A stretch of DNA of 64,000 nucleotides. It comes from Bacteroidota bacterium. GTDB taxonomy: Bacteria; Bacteroidota; Bacteroidia; Chitinophagales; Chitinophagaceae. A program made the position numbers and the translations under genes. The stretch lies in contig JAFEAJ010000009.1 in NCBI GenBank assembly GCA_018266455.1, positions 1-64,000 of the forward strand. The letters run 5' to 3'. The notes under the pieces were generated by a model. That model was not told where the DNA came from. It did no database searches and was given only the letters and a program-made list of their open reading frames with translations. Of this stretch, positions 16,672 through 25,817 are shown piece by piece. How positions within the stretch are numbered: position 1 is the stretch's first letter; every line of letters starts with the position of its first letter.

Positions 16672-19600
16672 TTAAGCCGGTATAACAATCGTGGTTACCG
16701 TTCCAGCCCCCGGTCTCGATTTTATTTCATAGCTTCCGTTGATCTGTTCAATACGGTTCTTCATATTGATCAAACCATTCCCAAATTCTCTTATATGGTT
16801 TGCGGCGAAGCCTCTCCCGTCATCTTTAATATTTATCACAATGCTGTTGTTGCCGGTTTCTATGCTCATCGTTACCTGGTTGCACCAGGCATGCTTGCCA
16901 ATATTGTTGAATGATTCTTTTATGGCCAGAAAAACATTTCTCCTCGTTTCTTCAGACAATTTAATATAAGAGAATTTTTCGGGGTAAATAAAATGCATTT
17001 CAATCTTAAAAGGCTCAAAAAATTTAAGTGCATATTCACGGGTATAAGCCGCGAGGCTTTCCAGCGTATCGTTTTTAGGATTTAAAACCCAAATGATGTC
17101 TTGAAGGTTATCGACCAGTTCTCTCGATGATCCTGAAATATTATCTAATTGCTGTCTTGCCTTTTCATGGTCGTACAAATATCTTTTCGCCACTTCGCTC
17201 ATGATGGCAATTTTTGTCAGGCCGCTTCCCAAATCATCGTGCATGTCGCGGCTGATCCGGTTCCTTTCTTTTTCGACTGCCTGCTCTTTTTCCAATCTCA
17301 ATAGTTTTTCTTTAAGATTTCGTTGTGACACATAACGAACAATAAAGAAAAAAATAATTGCACAAATAAAAATGACCAGCCCGAGGAACCATGATGCTTT
17401 CCAAAATGGCGGAGCTATTTCAAAGGGGATGCTGATTATATTCGGCGAAACCACTCCATTAGCATTGATGGCCTTTAACTGCAACTTATATTTTCCATAA
17501 TTCAGGTTAGCATATTGAATTTCTCCTTTGTAGCCAACGTACCTCCAATCGGCATCGATACCTTCAAGCCTGCAATAATATTGATTGCGAAACGGGTTTG
17601 AAAAATCGGGCAAAGCCCATTTGAACACAATATTTTTTTCATAATAATCAAAGTGAAAATTATTTTTTGCACGAGCCTGTTCAACCGGTTTGGCATTCAC
17701 CAGCACCTCTTTCAGTTGTTGTTGAGGCACATCGCCAACAGCTGATAACAGCTGCGGCGGATTAAAAGAAGTGACATAACTTTCTGTGCCAAATAGAACA
17801 GTTCCATTACTACGGCAGAATAAAGTACCATTCATGTCATTATTCAACAGCCCGTCTGCAGAAGTAAAGCGCCTGAATGTTTTTAAGCCTTCGTTAAAAA
17901 CAATTAAGCCATTATTGGTAGCTATCCACCAGTTGCCTTCATGGTCGGGCTGTATGCCATAAATTTCTTTGCTCATTTCCGGTGGCAGATAAAAAAAACT
18001 TAATTTTTTTTTGCTCTGGCCCCATTTTATTACCGCATCCGGGGTATTGGAATAGAGTGATCCATTATAGAAAAAAATTTTATCGGTACGCACTTTACTT
18101 CCAATTTCCGCAGAAAAAGGTTTTGAAAAAATGCCTGTTTTCCTGTCAAACAAAATAATGCCTTCATCGATATCGGACATCCATAAATTTCCATTTTCAT
18201 CTTCTGTTGCAGAAACGATGACAAGTTTTTTGAGTTTCCCGTTTTCTTTTGAAAAGCCTGTCCATAATTTTTTAAATTTTCCCGTTTCTGTATCAAGCGT
18301 CCATATCCCTTCTCGCCAGGGAAAGACCCAGATTTTTTTATTTGAGCTTAAAAAAATATGAGTGATGAAATTCCGGGGAAGCGATGTGCTGTCATTTTCG
18401 GCATGATAAAACCATTTTGTATTGCCGGTATTCGTATTCATTCTTAGAATACCAGACGAAGTACCTAACCAAAGATCATTATTATCCTGACCAATAGATA
18501 ATACTGTTGGATTAACACCGGATTTTCTTCTTGCTGCTGAAAGATTCAAGGACAATCCAAAATCTTTTTTCAAATCCCATTTTTCGTCGTAGAGCTTCAG
18601 AAAATCTTTAGCCCCTCCGCCTACTAATAATGATTGGTTCCATTCAGCAAATGCCACATCTTGAGCAGTAATCTCTTTTGAAAAGAAATGATGCTGAAAA
18701 AACTGGTGGTGTGGGTCATAAATATAAAGCCCCGACGAAGAAGCCAGCCATATCCATCCATCAGGAGACTTATAACACGGCAACACGTTCATATTCTCCG
18801 TTTCTTTGGGCAGTTTAACGTAATGAAAAAAGTTGTTCGTTGCGGGATCAAAAGCAGATAGGTCGCCATCAAGGAACAACATATATTTCCCATCATTTTG
18901 CTGAATTTCATTTATGCACCGGATGATCATTTGAGCAGGATCCTTTAAGAAATAATGGGCAACTTTTCCGTTGGCCTTGTTCAATGCAACAAGCCCTTCT
19001 TCCCAGGTGCCGGCCCAGATGGTATGATCGTGCGATTCATATACATAAGTGAACAACTGCTTGTATTGGGGGTCGTTTTTAGCGGTGATCTCTTCTTTAA
19101 AAGTCAAGCGGTCGAGGCTAAAAGACCATAAGCCGTCTGCTGACGATATCCATAGTTTCTGCTCTGTTGTGCCTGCGATCATGTGGGTGATCCTGTTCCG
19201 TAAAACAAGGCTGTTTTTCGGGTCGTTAACCATGTTATAAAAGGGCCGGAACAGGTTTGTATGGTCATTGAACAGCAGCAGGCCACCATGTGTAGCACAC
19301 CATATATTTTTTTTTCTGTCGATAACTATAGAATAGATATACCCGGAAGAACCATAAGGACTCGCCTCCGGTAGCCAGCTTTGAAACACATTCTTTTGCC
19401 TGAAGTAACAGGAAAGCCCGCCTGAAGTGCCTATCCAGATATTACCGCTTTCATCTTCAGCGAGGCTAAGAATATTGTTGTTGACCAGGGAAGTGTTGTC
19501 TTCCTTTTTATTCCTGAATACATAAATTGCAGATCCATCCATTTCATTCAGCCCATCGGCAGTGCCGATCCACACATTGCCAGACCTGTCCTTTAGCACA

Positions 19601-19734
19601 CATTGAACATGGTTGTCGCTCAGCCCGTCTTCTTCGTTAACTGAATGCAGGACAATATTACTTCCCGGCCCCTGCGCACTGCAGATGCATGAGCTGAGCA
19701 ATATGATCAACTGGCTGATGAATAGCTTTTTCAA
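16672..19734 (-). CDS. Reg_prop/Y_Y_Y sensor histidine kinase
   Basis: 1020 residues. A signal peptide (ending near SSCICSAQ) is followed by about 12 WIGT-type beta-propeller repeats (GNVWIGTADGLNEMDG, GNIWIGTSGGLSCY and others) forming a periplasmic sensor, then a Y_Y_Y domain (FRNQYYCRLEGIDADWRYVG). One transmembrane helix lies near residue 780, followed by a HisKA_3 domain with phospho-acceptor His832 (RDMHDDLGSG) and an HATPase with DDGRGF. No receiver or AraC domain is fused; the partner is the separate LuxR-type regulator downstream. The ligand is unknown; relatives often sense glycans, but many in this phylum do not. Confidence 0.92.
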   Translation of the reverse strand: MKKLFISQLIILLSSCICSAQGPGSNIVLHSVNEEDGLSDNHVQCVLKDRSGNVWIGTADGLNEMDGSAIYVFRNKKEDNTSLVNNNILSLAEDESGNIWIGTSGGLSCYFRQKNVFQSWLPEASPYGSSGYIYSIVIDRKKNIWCATHGGLLLFNDHTNLFRPFYNMVNDPKNSLVLRNRITHMIAGTTEQKLWISSADGLWSFSLDRLTFKEEITAKNDPQYKQLFTYVYESHDHTIWAGTWEEGLVALNKANGKVAHYFLKDPAQMIIRCINEIQQNDGKYMLFLDGDLSAFDPATNNFFHYVKLPKETENMNVLPCYKSPDGWIWLASSSGLYIYDPHHQFFQHHFFSKEITAQDVAFAEWNQSLLVGGGAKDFLKLYDEKWDLKKDFGLSLNLSAARRKSGVNPTVLSIGQDNNDLWLGTSSGILRMNTNTGNTKWFYHAENDSTSLPRNFITHIFLSSNKKIWVFPWREGIWTLDTETGKFKKLWTGFSKENGKLKKLVIVSATEDENGNLWMSDIDEGIILFDRKTGIFSKPFSAEIGSKVRTDKIFFYNGSLYSNTPDAVIKWGQSKKKLSFFYLPPEMSKEIYGIQPDHEGNWWIATNNGLIVFNEGLKTFRRFTSADGLLNNDMNGTLFCRSNGTVLFGTESYVTSFNPPQLLSAVGDVPQQQLKEVLVNAKPVEQARAKNNFHFDYYEKNIVFKWALPDFSNPFRNQYYCRLEGIDADWRYVGYKGEIQYANLNYGKYKLQLKAINANGVVSPNIISIPFEIAPPFWKASWFLGLVIFICAIIFFFIVRYVSQRNLKEKLLRLEKEQAVEKERNRISRDMHDDLGSGLTKIAIMSEVAKRYLYDHEKARQQLDNISGSSRELVDNLQDIIWVLNPKNDTLESLAAYTREYALKFFEPFKIEMHFIYPEKFSYIKLSEETRRNVFLAIKESFNNIGKHAWCNQVTMSIETGNNSIVINIKDDGRGFAANHIREFGNGLINMKNRIEQINGSYEIKSRPGAGTVTTIVIPA

Positions 19735-19826
19735 GAAAAGAAATTGCCTGATGAATTTACAAAAACGATTTTATCCTGTTCATACAATTTGGGCAAAAAA
19801 AATTTTGCGCTTACTTTGAATTGGCA

Positions 19827-20231
19827 TTATTGCCGCACTTCCATACATAGTTCAACCAACACGCCATTGGTGTTTTTAGGATGAAGAAAGCAAACAAGTT
19901 TGTTATCAGCGCCCGGTTTCGGTTTTTCGTTCAGCAGCACAAAACCTTCGTTTGATAGCCTTTTCATTTCCGAATCAATATCGCTTACTTCAAATGCTAT
20001 ATGGTGTATGCCTTCCCCTTTCTTTTCAATGTACTTCGAAATCACGCCATCAACAGCAATGCTTTCGAGCAGTTCTATTTTTGTTTCTCCCTTCTGAAAG
20101 AAAGCTGTGTTTACCTGTTCGCTTTGAACCACCTCTTTTTTATAACATTTGCAGTTCAGCAGCTTCTCAAACAAAGGGATAGATACATCGAGGCTTTTTA
20201 CGGCAATGCCTATGTGCTCAACCTTGTTCAT
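19827..20231 (-). CDS. mce: methylmalonyl-CoA epimerase
   Basis: 134 residues from the ATG at 20231, giving the conserved start MNKVEHIGIAV; the longer frame to 20258 adds an unlikely leader. It is a vicinal-oxygen-chelate fold with metal-ligand histidines in VEHIGIAV and GIHHIAFEVSD and a C-terminal glutamate in VLVELCM. It interconverts (R)- and (S)-methylmalonyl-CoA in propionate metabolism. Other VOC proteins cannot be fully excluded, but length and motif order fit the epimerase. A TACATTTA element (20247-20254, minus strand) may be its promoter, divergent from iscS. Confidence 0.85.
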   Translation of the reverse strand: MNKVEHIGIAVKSLDVSIPLFEKLLNCKCYKKEVVQSEQVNTAFFQKGETKIELLESIAVDGVISKYIEKKGEGIHHIAFEVSDIDSEMKRLSNEGFVLLNEKPKPGADNKLVCFLHPKNTNGVLVELCMEVRQ

Positions 20232-20334
20232 GAACAATTGTTTTTGTAAATGTAACAAAAGCCTGATTGCCCCTGGAACCGCTCCCTCATTAATTCTTAA
20301 CCCCTATTGTTGATCCCGGCTTTCGCCCATCCCC

Positions 20335-20365
20335 TTTCCCCCGCGCCAAATTTTGCCTAATTTTG
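20335..20365 (+). promoter_or_regulatory. iscS promoter, Bacteroidota type
   Basis: TAATTTTG (20358-20365) matches TAnnTTTG exactly. TTTC (20335-20338) lies 19 bp upstream, one base off the -33 TTTG. It ends 5 bp before the ATG at 20371, which argues against the TTG at 20353 as the start. Confidence 0.7.
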
Positions 20366-20370
20366 TTATT

Positions 20371-21540
20371 ATGCTGCAATTGCCAATCTATCTTGATAAT
20401 AATGCTACTACCCCTTGCGACCCACGGGTCGTTGAAGCCATGTTGCCTTATTTCACCAGGCATTTTGGCAATGCGGCCAGTAAAAGCCATGCGTTTGGAT
20501 GGGAAGCTGAAGAGGCTGTTGAGCTTGCCCGCGAGCAGGTGGCACAACTAATAGGTGCAGGACCAAAAGAAATTGTTTTTACGTCCGGCGCAACCGAAGC
20601 GGACAACCTTGCATTAAAAGGCGTTTTTGAAGCGTATTCCTCAAAAGGCAATCATATCATAACGGTTTGCACCGAGCACAAAGCCGTGCTTGACACCTGT
20701 AGGCACCTTGAAAAAATGGGCGCATCCATTACTTACCTTCCTGTTGACAGTGGCGGGCTGATCAGCTTGCCCCGCCTCGAATCAGCGGTCACTGAAAAAA
20801 CAATTCTCATAGCAGTAATGTATGCCAACAATGAGATTGGCGTTATACAGCCTATTAAGCAGATCAGCGACATTGCCAGGAAACATAAAGTGCTGTTTTT
20901 TTGCGACGCTGCCCAGGCCATTGGAAAAATTGATGTAGATGTAAACAAAGACGGCATTGACCTGATGGCAATGAGCGCCCACAAAATTTATGGCCCTAAA
21001 GGTGTTGGCGCATTGTACGCCAGGCGAAAAAATCCCCGGGCAACTATAACTGCGCAAATGGACGGGGGAGGCCATGAACGGGGCATGCGCAGCGGCACAC
21101 TGAATGTTGCAGGCATTGTTGGTTTTGGCAAGGCCTGCGAACTGTGCATGAGTGAAATGCTGGAAGAGCAGGGAAAGATTGCTTCATTGCGAAACAAATT
21201 AGAAAAAGGCATTGCTGAAATGAAAGACGTTTTTATAAACGGGCATATTGATTTCCGATTGCCAAATATCACCAACATTTCTTTTTATGGAACGGATGGC
21301 AACCAGTTATTGACCGTGCTTGCTAAAAACATTGCATTGTCCTCAGGCTCGGCATGCACTTCAGCATTAACTGAACCAAGTTATGTGCTGAAAGCATTGG
21401 GCGTTAACGATGAACAGGCATACAGCTCCATCCGTTTTGGAGTGGGCAGGTTCAATACTGAAGAAGAAATTGACTATGCCATAGAACAGCTTGGGAAAGC
21501 ACTCAGCAGCCTTAGGCAAAAACCGATGACAATAAAATAA
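20371..21540 (+). CDS. iscS: cysteine desulfurase
   Basis: 389 residues from the ATG at 20371 (MLQLPIYLDNNATTP). It is a class V PLP enzyme: the PLP lysine is Lys205 in MSAHKIYGPKG and the persulfide cysteine is Cys329 in SSGSACTSAL, in the IscS/NifS-type flexible loop. It releases sulfur from cysteine for Fe-S clusters and tRNA thiolation. An IscA-type protein is encoded 50 bp downstream on the same strand, but iscU and chaperone genes are not adjacent. The assignment as IscS rather than NifS rests on general similarity. Confidence 0.93.
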   Translation: MLQLPIYLDNNATTPCDPRVVEAMLPYFTRHFGNAASKSHAFGWEAEEAVELAREQVAQLIGAGPKEIVFTSGATEADNLALKGVFEAYSSKGNHIITVCTEHKAVLDTCRHLEKMGASITYLPVDSGGLISLPRLESAVTEKTILIAVMYANNEIGVIQPIKQISDIARKHKVLFFCDAAQAIGKIDVDVNKDGIDLMAMSAHKIYGPKGVGALYARRKNPRATITAQMDGGGHERGMRSGTLNVAGIVGFGKACELCMSEMLEEQGKIASLRNKLEKGIAEMKDVFINGHIDFRLPNITNISFYGTDGNQLLTVLAKNIALSSGSACTSALTEPSYVLKALGVNDEQAYSSIRFGVGRFNTEEEIDYAIEQLGKALSSLRQKPMTIK

Positions 21541-21590
21541 GTTATGCTCTTTTATATTGAACCATTCCAAATTTTAAATGTTTCATTGAT

Positions 21591-21923
21591 ATGATTTACG
21601 TAAGTAATAAAGCAAAAGAAAAAATACAGCAATTTTTGAGCGAGTTCCCTGAAGCGCATCGCGCAGATCGTTTTCTTCGCGTATCTGTTATTGGCGGGGG
21701 TTGTTCGGGACTGAGCTATAAACTTGATTTTGACAGCATGCCACAACCGCACGACCAGGTTTTTGAAGATAACGGCATAAAAGTGGTGACCGATTTAAAA
21801 AGCTTTTTATATTTAGTAAATACCACACTTGAATTTTCCGATGGCCTGAACGGGAAGGGGTTTTACTTCAATAACCCAAATGCTTCGCGAACTTGTGCAT
21901 GCGGCGAAAGCTTTTCTGTTTAA
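21591..21923 (+). CDS. IscA/HesB-type iron-sulfur assembly protein
   Basis: 110 residues, standard A-type carrier length. The three ligand cysteines are Cys38 (GGGCSGLSYKL) and Cys102/Cys104 (RTCACGESF). It carries Fe-S clusters to target proteins in the cytoplasm. It follows iscS by 50 bp and is probably co-transcribed, forming a minimal assembly pair. Whether it should be called IscA, SufA or ErpA cannot be told from the sequence alone. Confidence 0.93.
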   Translation: MIYVSNKAKEKIQQFLSEFPEAHRADRFLRVSVIGGGCSGLSYKLDFDSMPQPHDQVFEDNGIKVVTDLKSFLYLVNTTLEFSDGLNGKGFYFNNPNASRTCACGESFSV

Positions 21924-22136
21924 CAGGCCATCAAAACTGTATTTAAATGCTGCCTAAAACACAACTAAGAAATGACTATAAGTGGCCTGAAAAACCGAGG
22001 GTACTATAATCAAATGCGCAGGTTCAGTTGTTCTCTTTTGCTTTTGGGGCTTATTTAACTAAAGGGCATTTGAATGTTGCTGGTTCGCCGATGAGCTGCT
22101 TAAAGGATAAATGCAAAACAGGTAGGCATCAGTCAA

Positions 22137-22472
22137 TCAATCTGCCTTTTCAACAAAAACGGCTGTGCCATACGCGAGCACTTCGGTAATGCCATCGGTA
22201 ATTTCATTGGCATCGTAACGCATATTGATGATGGCATTTGCCCCACGCTGCACGGCATGTTGGACCATTTGCTGATAAGCTTCCTCCCTTGAGGTTTCGC
22301 AAAGGTCAACATATACCGAGAGCCTGCCGCCCACAAGGCTTTGCAGGCCGCCTGCTATATTGCCGATCAGCGACCTGGAGCGAACGGTAATGCCCCGCAC
22401 GACGCCAAAGCTTTTGGTGATTTTATATCCTTCAAGCGAAATGCTGGTGGTGATCATGTTGATGTCTATCAT
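22137..22472 (-). CDS. UPF0145 (YbjQ-like) heavy-metal-binding-domain protein
   Basis: 111 residues, the typical length of UPF0145/YbjQ proteins. Recognisable segments are GVVRGITVRSRSL and GANAIINMRYDAN, then a final AYGTAVFVEK strand. The family is thought to form small pentameric assemblies of unclear role; no enzymatic motif is present. It is divergent from serS. The second ATG (six codons in) is an alternative start. Codon use and context look ordinary. Confidence 0.88.
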   Translation of the reverse strand: MIDINMITTSISLEGYKITKSFGVVRGITVRSRSLIGNIAGGLQSLVGGRLSVYVDLCETSREEAYQQMVQHAVQRGANAIINMRYDANEITDGITEVLAYGTAVFVEKAD

Positions 22473-22538
22473 AAAAATTTTTTATAAAATTACTTCCAGA
22501 TTTCCAATTCGCCCGGTTTCTTGCTTCAGCCTTACAGA

Positions 22539-22569
22539 TTGTTTCTCTCCCTGCCAACGCCTACCTTTG
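22539..22569 (+). promoter_or_regulatory. serS promoter, Bacteroidota type
   Basis: TACCTTTG (22562-22569) matches TAnnTTTG. A TTG (22539-22541) lies exactly 20 bp upstream. The ATG at 22585 follows 15 bp later, which fixes the serS start. Confidence 0.7.
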
Positions 22570-22584
22570 CCAAAATTTCAGGAA

Positions 22585-23856
22585 ATGTTAGACGTGAAAT
22601 TCATACGCGATAATAAAGAGCTGGTAAAAGAAAGATTGGCGATAAGAAATTTTAAAGAGCTCTTTATTGTTGATGAAGCTGTTGAGCTTGACAACAAGAG
22701 AAAGAAATTGCAAACGGAAGCAGATAATGCGCAGGCCAAAATTAATGCTGCATCAAAAAAGATTGGCCAGCTTATGGCAAAAGGCGAAAAAGAGAAAGCT
22801 GAAATTAAAAAAGCCGAAGTAGCTTCCCTAAAATCCTTTTTGCAGCCCATCTCAGATGAATTAGCAATTACCGAAAATTCATTGACCGAAGCTGTTTTAA
22901 AACTGCCTAACCTTCCTTCCGCTCAGGTGCCGGCAGGCAGATCCGCTGAAGATAATGTTGTTGTTCGGGAAGGGGGCAGCAAACCTTTGCTGCCGGGAAA
23001 TGCGGCGCCACATTGGGACCTGGCAAAAAAATATAATTTGATAGATTTTGAATTGGGGAACAAAATAACCGGTAGCGGGTTCCCGGTGTACATTAATAAA
23101 GGCGCTAAGCTTCAGCGCTCTCTTATTCAATATTTTTTAGATTACAATACTGCTGCGGGTTATAAAGAATTCCAGCCGCCAATAATGGTGAATGGAACTA
23201 CGGCTTATGGTACCGGCCAGTTGCCTGATAAAGAAGGACAGATGTATTATGTTGGTGAAGACAAATTGTATTTAATACCGACCGCTGAAGTGCCAGTGAC
23301 CAATATTTACCGCGATGAGATTTTGAAAGAACCTGATTTGCCAATCAAAATGACGGCATACACCCCGTGCTTCAGAAGGGAGGCAGGCAGCTATGGAAAA
23401 GATGTTCGCGGATTGAACCGCGTGCATCAATTTGATAAAGTAGAGATTGTTCAATTGGTGCACCCGGAAAAAAGTTATGAAGTGCTGGAAGAGATGGTAA
23501 GCCATGTGGAGAAGCTGATGCACACGCTTGAATTGCCTTATCGCATTTTGAAATTGTGCGGGGGCGATATGGGCTTCACTTCTGCCCAAACTTACGATTT
23601 TGAGGTGTACAGCGCTGCCCAGCAAAAATGGCTGGAGGTGAGCTCAGTCAGCAATTTCGAGAGCTTTCAAACGAACAGGATGAAGATCCGCTTTAAGGAT
23701 GTCAATAACAAAACACATTTGCTTCATTCTCTCAACGGCAGCTCACTGGCATTGCCGCGCATTGTTGCCTGTTTGCTGGAAAACAATCAAACCAGTACAG
23801 GGATTAAATTGCCAAAGGCACTGCACAATTATTTTGGTGGCGAGTATATGGCTTAA
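22585..23856 (+). CDS. serS: seryl-tRNA synthetase
   Basis: 423 residues from the ATG at 22585 (MLDVKFIRDNKELVKERL); longer in-frame starts lie upstream of the promoter. The N-terminal coiled-coil tRNA-binding arm spans about residues 25-105. The class II core follows, with motif 2 CFRREAGSYGKDVRGL and motif 3 region LNGSSLALPRIVACLLENNQ. It charges tRNA-Ser with serine. The stop codon lies inside a hairpin that probably serves as terminator. Confidence 0.97.
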   Translation: MLDVKFIRDNKELVKERLAIRNFKELFIVDEAVELDNKRKKLQTEADNAQAKINAASKKIGQLMAKGEKEKAEIKKAEVASLKSFLQPISDELAITENSLTEAVLKLPNLPSAQVPAGRSAEDNVVVREGGSKPLLPGNAAPHWDLAKKYNLIDFELGNKITGSGFPVYINKGAKLQRSLIQYFLDYNTAAGYKEFQPPIMVNGTTAYGTGQLPDKEGQMYYVGEDKLYLIPTAEVPVTNIYRDEILKEPDLPIKMTAYTPCFRREAGSYGKDVRGLNRVHQFDKVEIVQLVHPEKSYEVLEEMVSHVEKLMHTLELPYRILKLCGGDMGFTSAQTYDFEVYSAAQQKWLEVSSVSNFESFQTNRMKIRFKDVNNKTHLLHSLNGSSLALPRIVACLLENNQTSTGIKLPKALHNYFGGEYMA

Positions 23857-23875
23857 CTTGCAGTTAAGCCGTTTT
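23850..23875 (+). terminator. hairpin overlapping the serS stop codon
   Basis: GGCTTAAC (23850-23857) and GTTAAGCC (23863-23870) form a perfect 8-bp stem with loop TTGCA, followed by GTTTT. The TAA stop lies in the left arm. The T-run is short, so terminator strength is uncertain. Confidence 0.55.
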
Positions 23876-24006
23876 AAAACGCTGCTTCGAGTTTTCATTT
23901 TAAGATTTGCCTAACATAGAACTTTGGAAAACGAACCAAACAGATTTTCATCTCCACTTTGTTTTTTATATTTACCCTTTTTTTAATCACCAAAAAACTT
24001 TTTTTC

Positions 24007-24654
24007 ATGAAAACAAAAATGCTGCTGCTCTCAGTTATTATGGGCTTCATTGCGCATATTTCGTTTGGACAAATTAGCAAAGGAAGTATTTTATTGGGAG
24101 GGCAATTAAGTTTCTCTAACCAAACTACTTCATCCAGTCAAAAAATTACCGGGTTTGCAATTTCTCCTGCAATTGGAGAAGCGATTAAAGAAAACCTGGT
24201 TTTAGGTTTTGATGCGGGTTATGCTTATTCGGATTATAAAAACACCGCAAATGCTAATTACAAACAGGCTGCAAATAATTTTGGAGCTGGTGTTTTTTTA
24301 CGAAAATATGTGCCTGTTGGAAAAGGGTTTTATATTTTTGGGCAAGGCCGTTTTGGCGCATCATATAATACCTCTAAAACAGAGCAGACCAATATAATTA
24401 CCATTACCGATAATATAAAAGGGTATGCTTTGAGCTTGGGCTTTTATCCTGGAATTTCGTACCAGGTCAACAGAAAGCTTCAGCTTGAAGCAGGGTTCAA
24501 TAATGTTTTTAGCATTGCCTACCAGCACAGCAAAGACACGCAAACAGGGATTAATACTAATGAATCTGTTACAAACAAATTTTCTCTTTTAACAAGCCTT
24601 GATAATATGGCATCAGCGCTTACTTTGGGATTTAGGGTATTGCTCGCAAAATAA
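24007..24654 (+). CDS. outer-membrane beta-barrel protein
   Basis: 215 residues from the ATG at 24007 (MKTKMLLLSVIMGFIAHISFGQ), which supplies a proper signal peptide. The mature chain alternates hydrophobic and polar residues with aromatic girdles (LVLGFDAGYAYSDYKN, FYIFGQGRFGASYN, YALSLGFYPGISYQV) and ends ALTLGFRVLLAK, a typical barrel-closing strand. It fits the small porin-family OMP_b-brl barrels of about 8 strands. No specific function can be read. It is a single gene, convergent with the AlkB-type gene. Confidence 0.85.
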   Translation: MKTKMLLLSVIMGFIAHISFGQISKGSILLGGQLSFSNQTTSSSQKITGFAISPAIGEAIKENLVLGFDAGYAYSDYKNTANANYKQAANNFGAGVFLRKYVPVGKGFYIFGQGRFGASYNTSKTEQTNIITITDNIKGYALSLGFYPGISYQVNRKLQLEAGFNNVFSIAYQHSKDTQTGINTNESVTNKFSLLTSLDNMASALTLGFRVLLAK

Positions 24655-24669
24655 CAGGGCTTGTATTTT

Positions 24670-25710
24670 CTAAAAAGATTTTATTTTCCTGTTCATCACA
24701 TAAAACCACAGAGGCGGCACTAAGGACAAGATCATCATCCCGGGGTAACCGGTTGGCATTTGAGGTGATTTTTCGTGGTGCCGCAATATTTGGTATTTGC
24801 GACTGGCAAGATAATGATGGTCGCTATGGCGCGAAAGCTCGAAAAGCATAAGCCGGCCAATTACATGGTCGCTGTTCCAGCTATGGTGCGGTATGGGCCT
24901 TTCGTACTTCCCATCAGCGATTTTTTTCCTGGACAACCCATAATGCTCAATATAATTTACAGTTTCCAGCAGCAGGATGCCGATAAATGCTGCAATTAGA
25001 AAGAATGCCATGATTTTCAGGCCAAACAAAAAACCAATTAAAAACAGCATTGCGGTTTCTATAAGGTGATATTGTATCATTTCATTTTGTAAATCAATTA
25101 AAGGCTTGTTCTTTTTCCTCATTTCGCTGTTTGCAATTTTCCATGCATGCACATAACTAAAATAAATGGTGCGGAAATAAAACAGGTAAACAGCTTCTCC
25201 CATTCTTGCGCTGCTCGGGTCTTCCGGCGTGGCTACATTTTTATGGTGGCCTTTATTATGCTCAATAAAAAAATGCATATATAAAGAAGTCAATAAAGAA
25301 GTTTTAGCGAGCCATTGCTCATACTTTTTGGTGCGATGGCCAAGCTCGTGGCCTACATTGATCCCAAAAGTGCCACATAACAGGCCCATGGTTCCAATAC
25401 GGGCTATCTTGTCTGGCAAACTTAAAAACTGGTCCTGCATGGAATGAAAGAAAAGGAACAATATGGGAACTTGCAGAACAACAATCGTGTACAAAATAAA
25501 ATCGTACCATTTGTTTTCCATGGCTGCTGCTTCTTCACCTGAGCTTAAGTTTTTATGGTCTGGCTTCAGGAGCAATTCAAGCGCGGGTATAATGGCCCAT
25601 GCATAAATAAGCGTAAAATAGCAAACGATGCCATGCAATGTGAAGCAGAGGAAAGCCCCTGCATAAAGGATCAATGGAGAATAATATTTAAACGCTCCTG
25701 CGCCTTTCAT
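24670..25710 (-). CDS. alkB: AlkB-type membrane alkane 1-monooxygenase
   Basis: 346 residues with about six hydrophobic helices. The histidine boxes of the membrane di-iron monooxygenases are present: HELGH (His121-His125), EHNKGHH (His151-His156), NYIEHYGL (His256) and RHSDHH (His295-His299). It hydroxylates terminal C-H bonds of alkanes or related lipids using electrons from rubredoxin. No rubredoxin or rubredoxin reductase is encoded nearby. Related desaturase-type enzymes share parts of the pattern, but the RHSDHH box favours AlkB. It is divergent from the DUF1800 gene. Confidence 0.88.
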   Translation of the reverse strand: MKGAGAFKYYSPLILYAGAFLCFTLHGIVCYFTLIYAWAIIPALELLLKPDHKNLSSGEEAAAMENKWYDFILYTIVVLQVPILFLFFHSMQDQFLSLPDKIARIGTMGLLCGTFGINVGHELGHRTKKYEQWLAKTSLLTSLYMHFFIEHNKGHHKNVATPEDPSSARMGEAVYLFYFRTIYFSYVHAWKIANSEMRKKNKPLIDLQNEMIQYHLIETAMLFLIGFLFGLKIMAFFLIAAFIGILLLETVNYIEHYGLSRKKIADGKYERPIPHHSWNSDHVIGRLMLFELSRHSDHHYLASRKYQILRHHEKSPQMPTGYPGMMILSLVPPLWFYVMNRKIKSF

Positions 25711-25817
25711 AAAGAATCTCGGTTATAAATATATAAAACCAATTGTTAATGAAAGATAGCTCTAAAATTTCTATTTAAACTTTCCGTTTATAAAACCGTC
25801 CAAACAAAAATTTTTTG

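Noticed and set aside
22360..22584. N-terminal extension of serS by 75 codons
   Set aside because: It overlaps the divergent UPF0145 gene and lies upstream of the serS promoter; the ATG at 22585 matches the family N-terminus.
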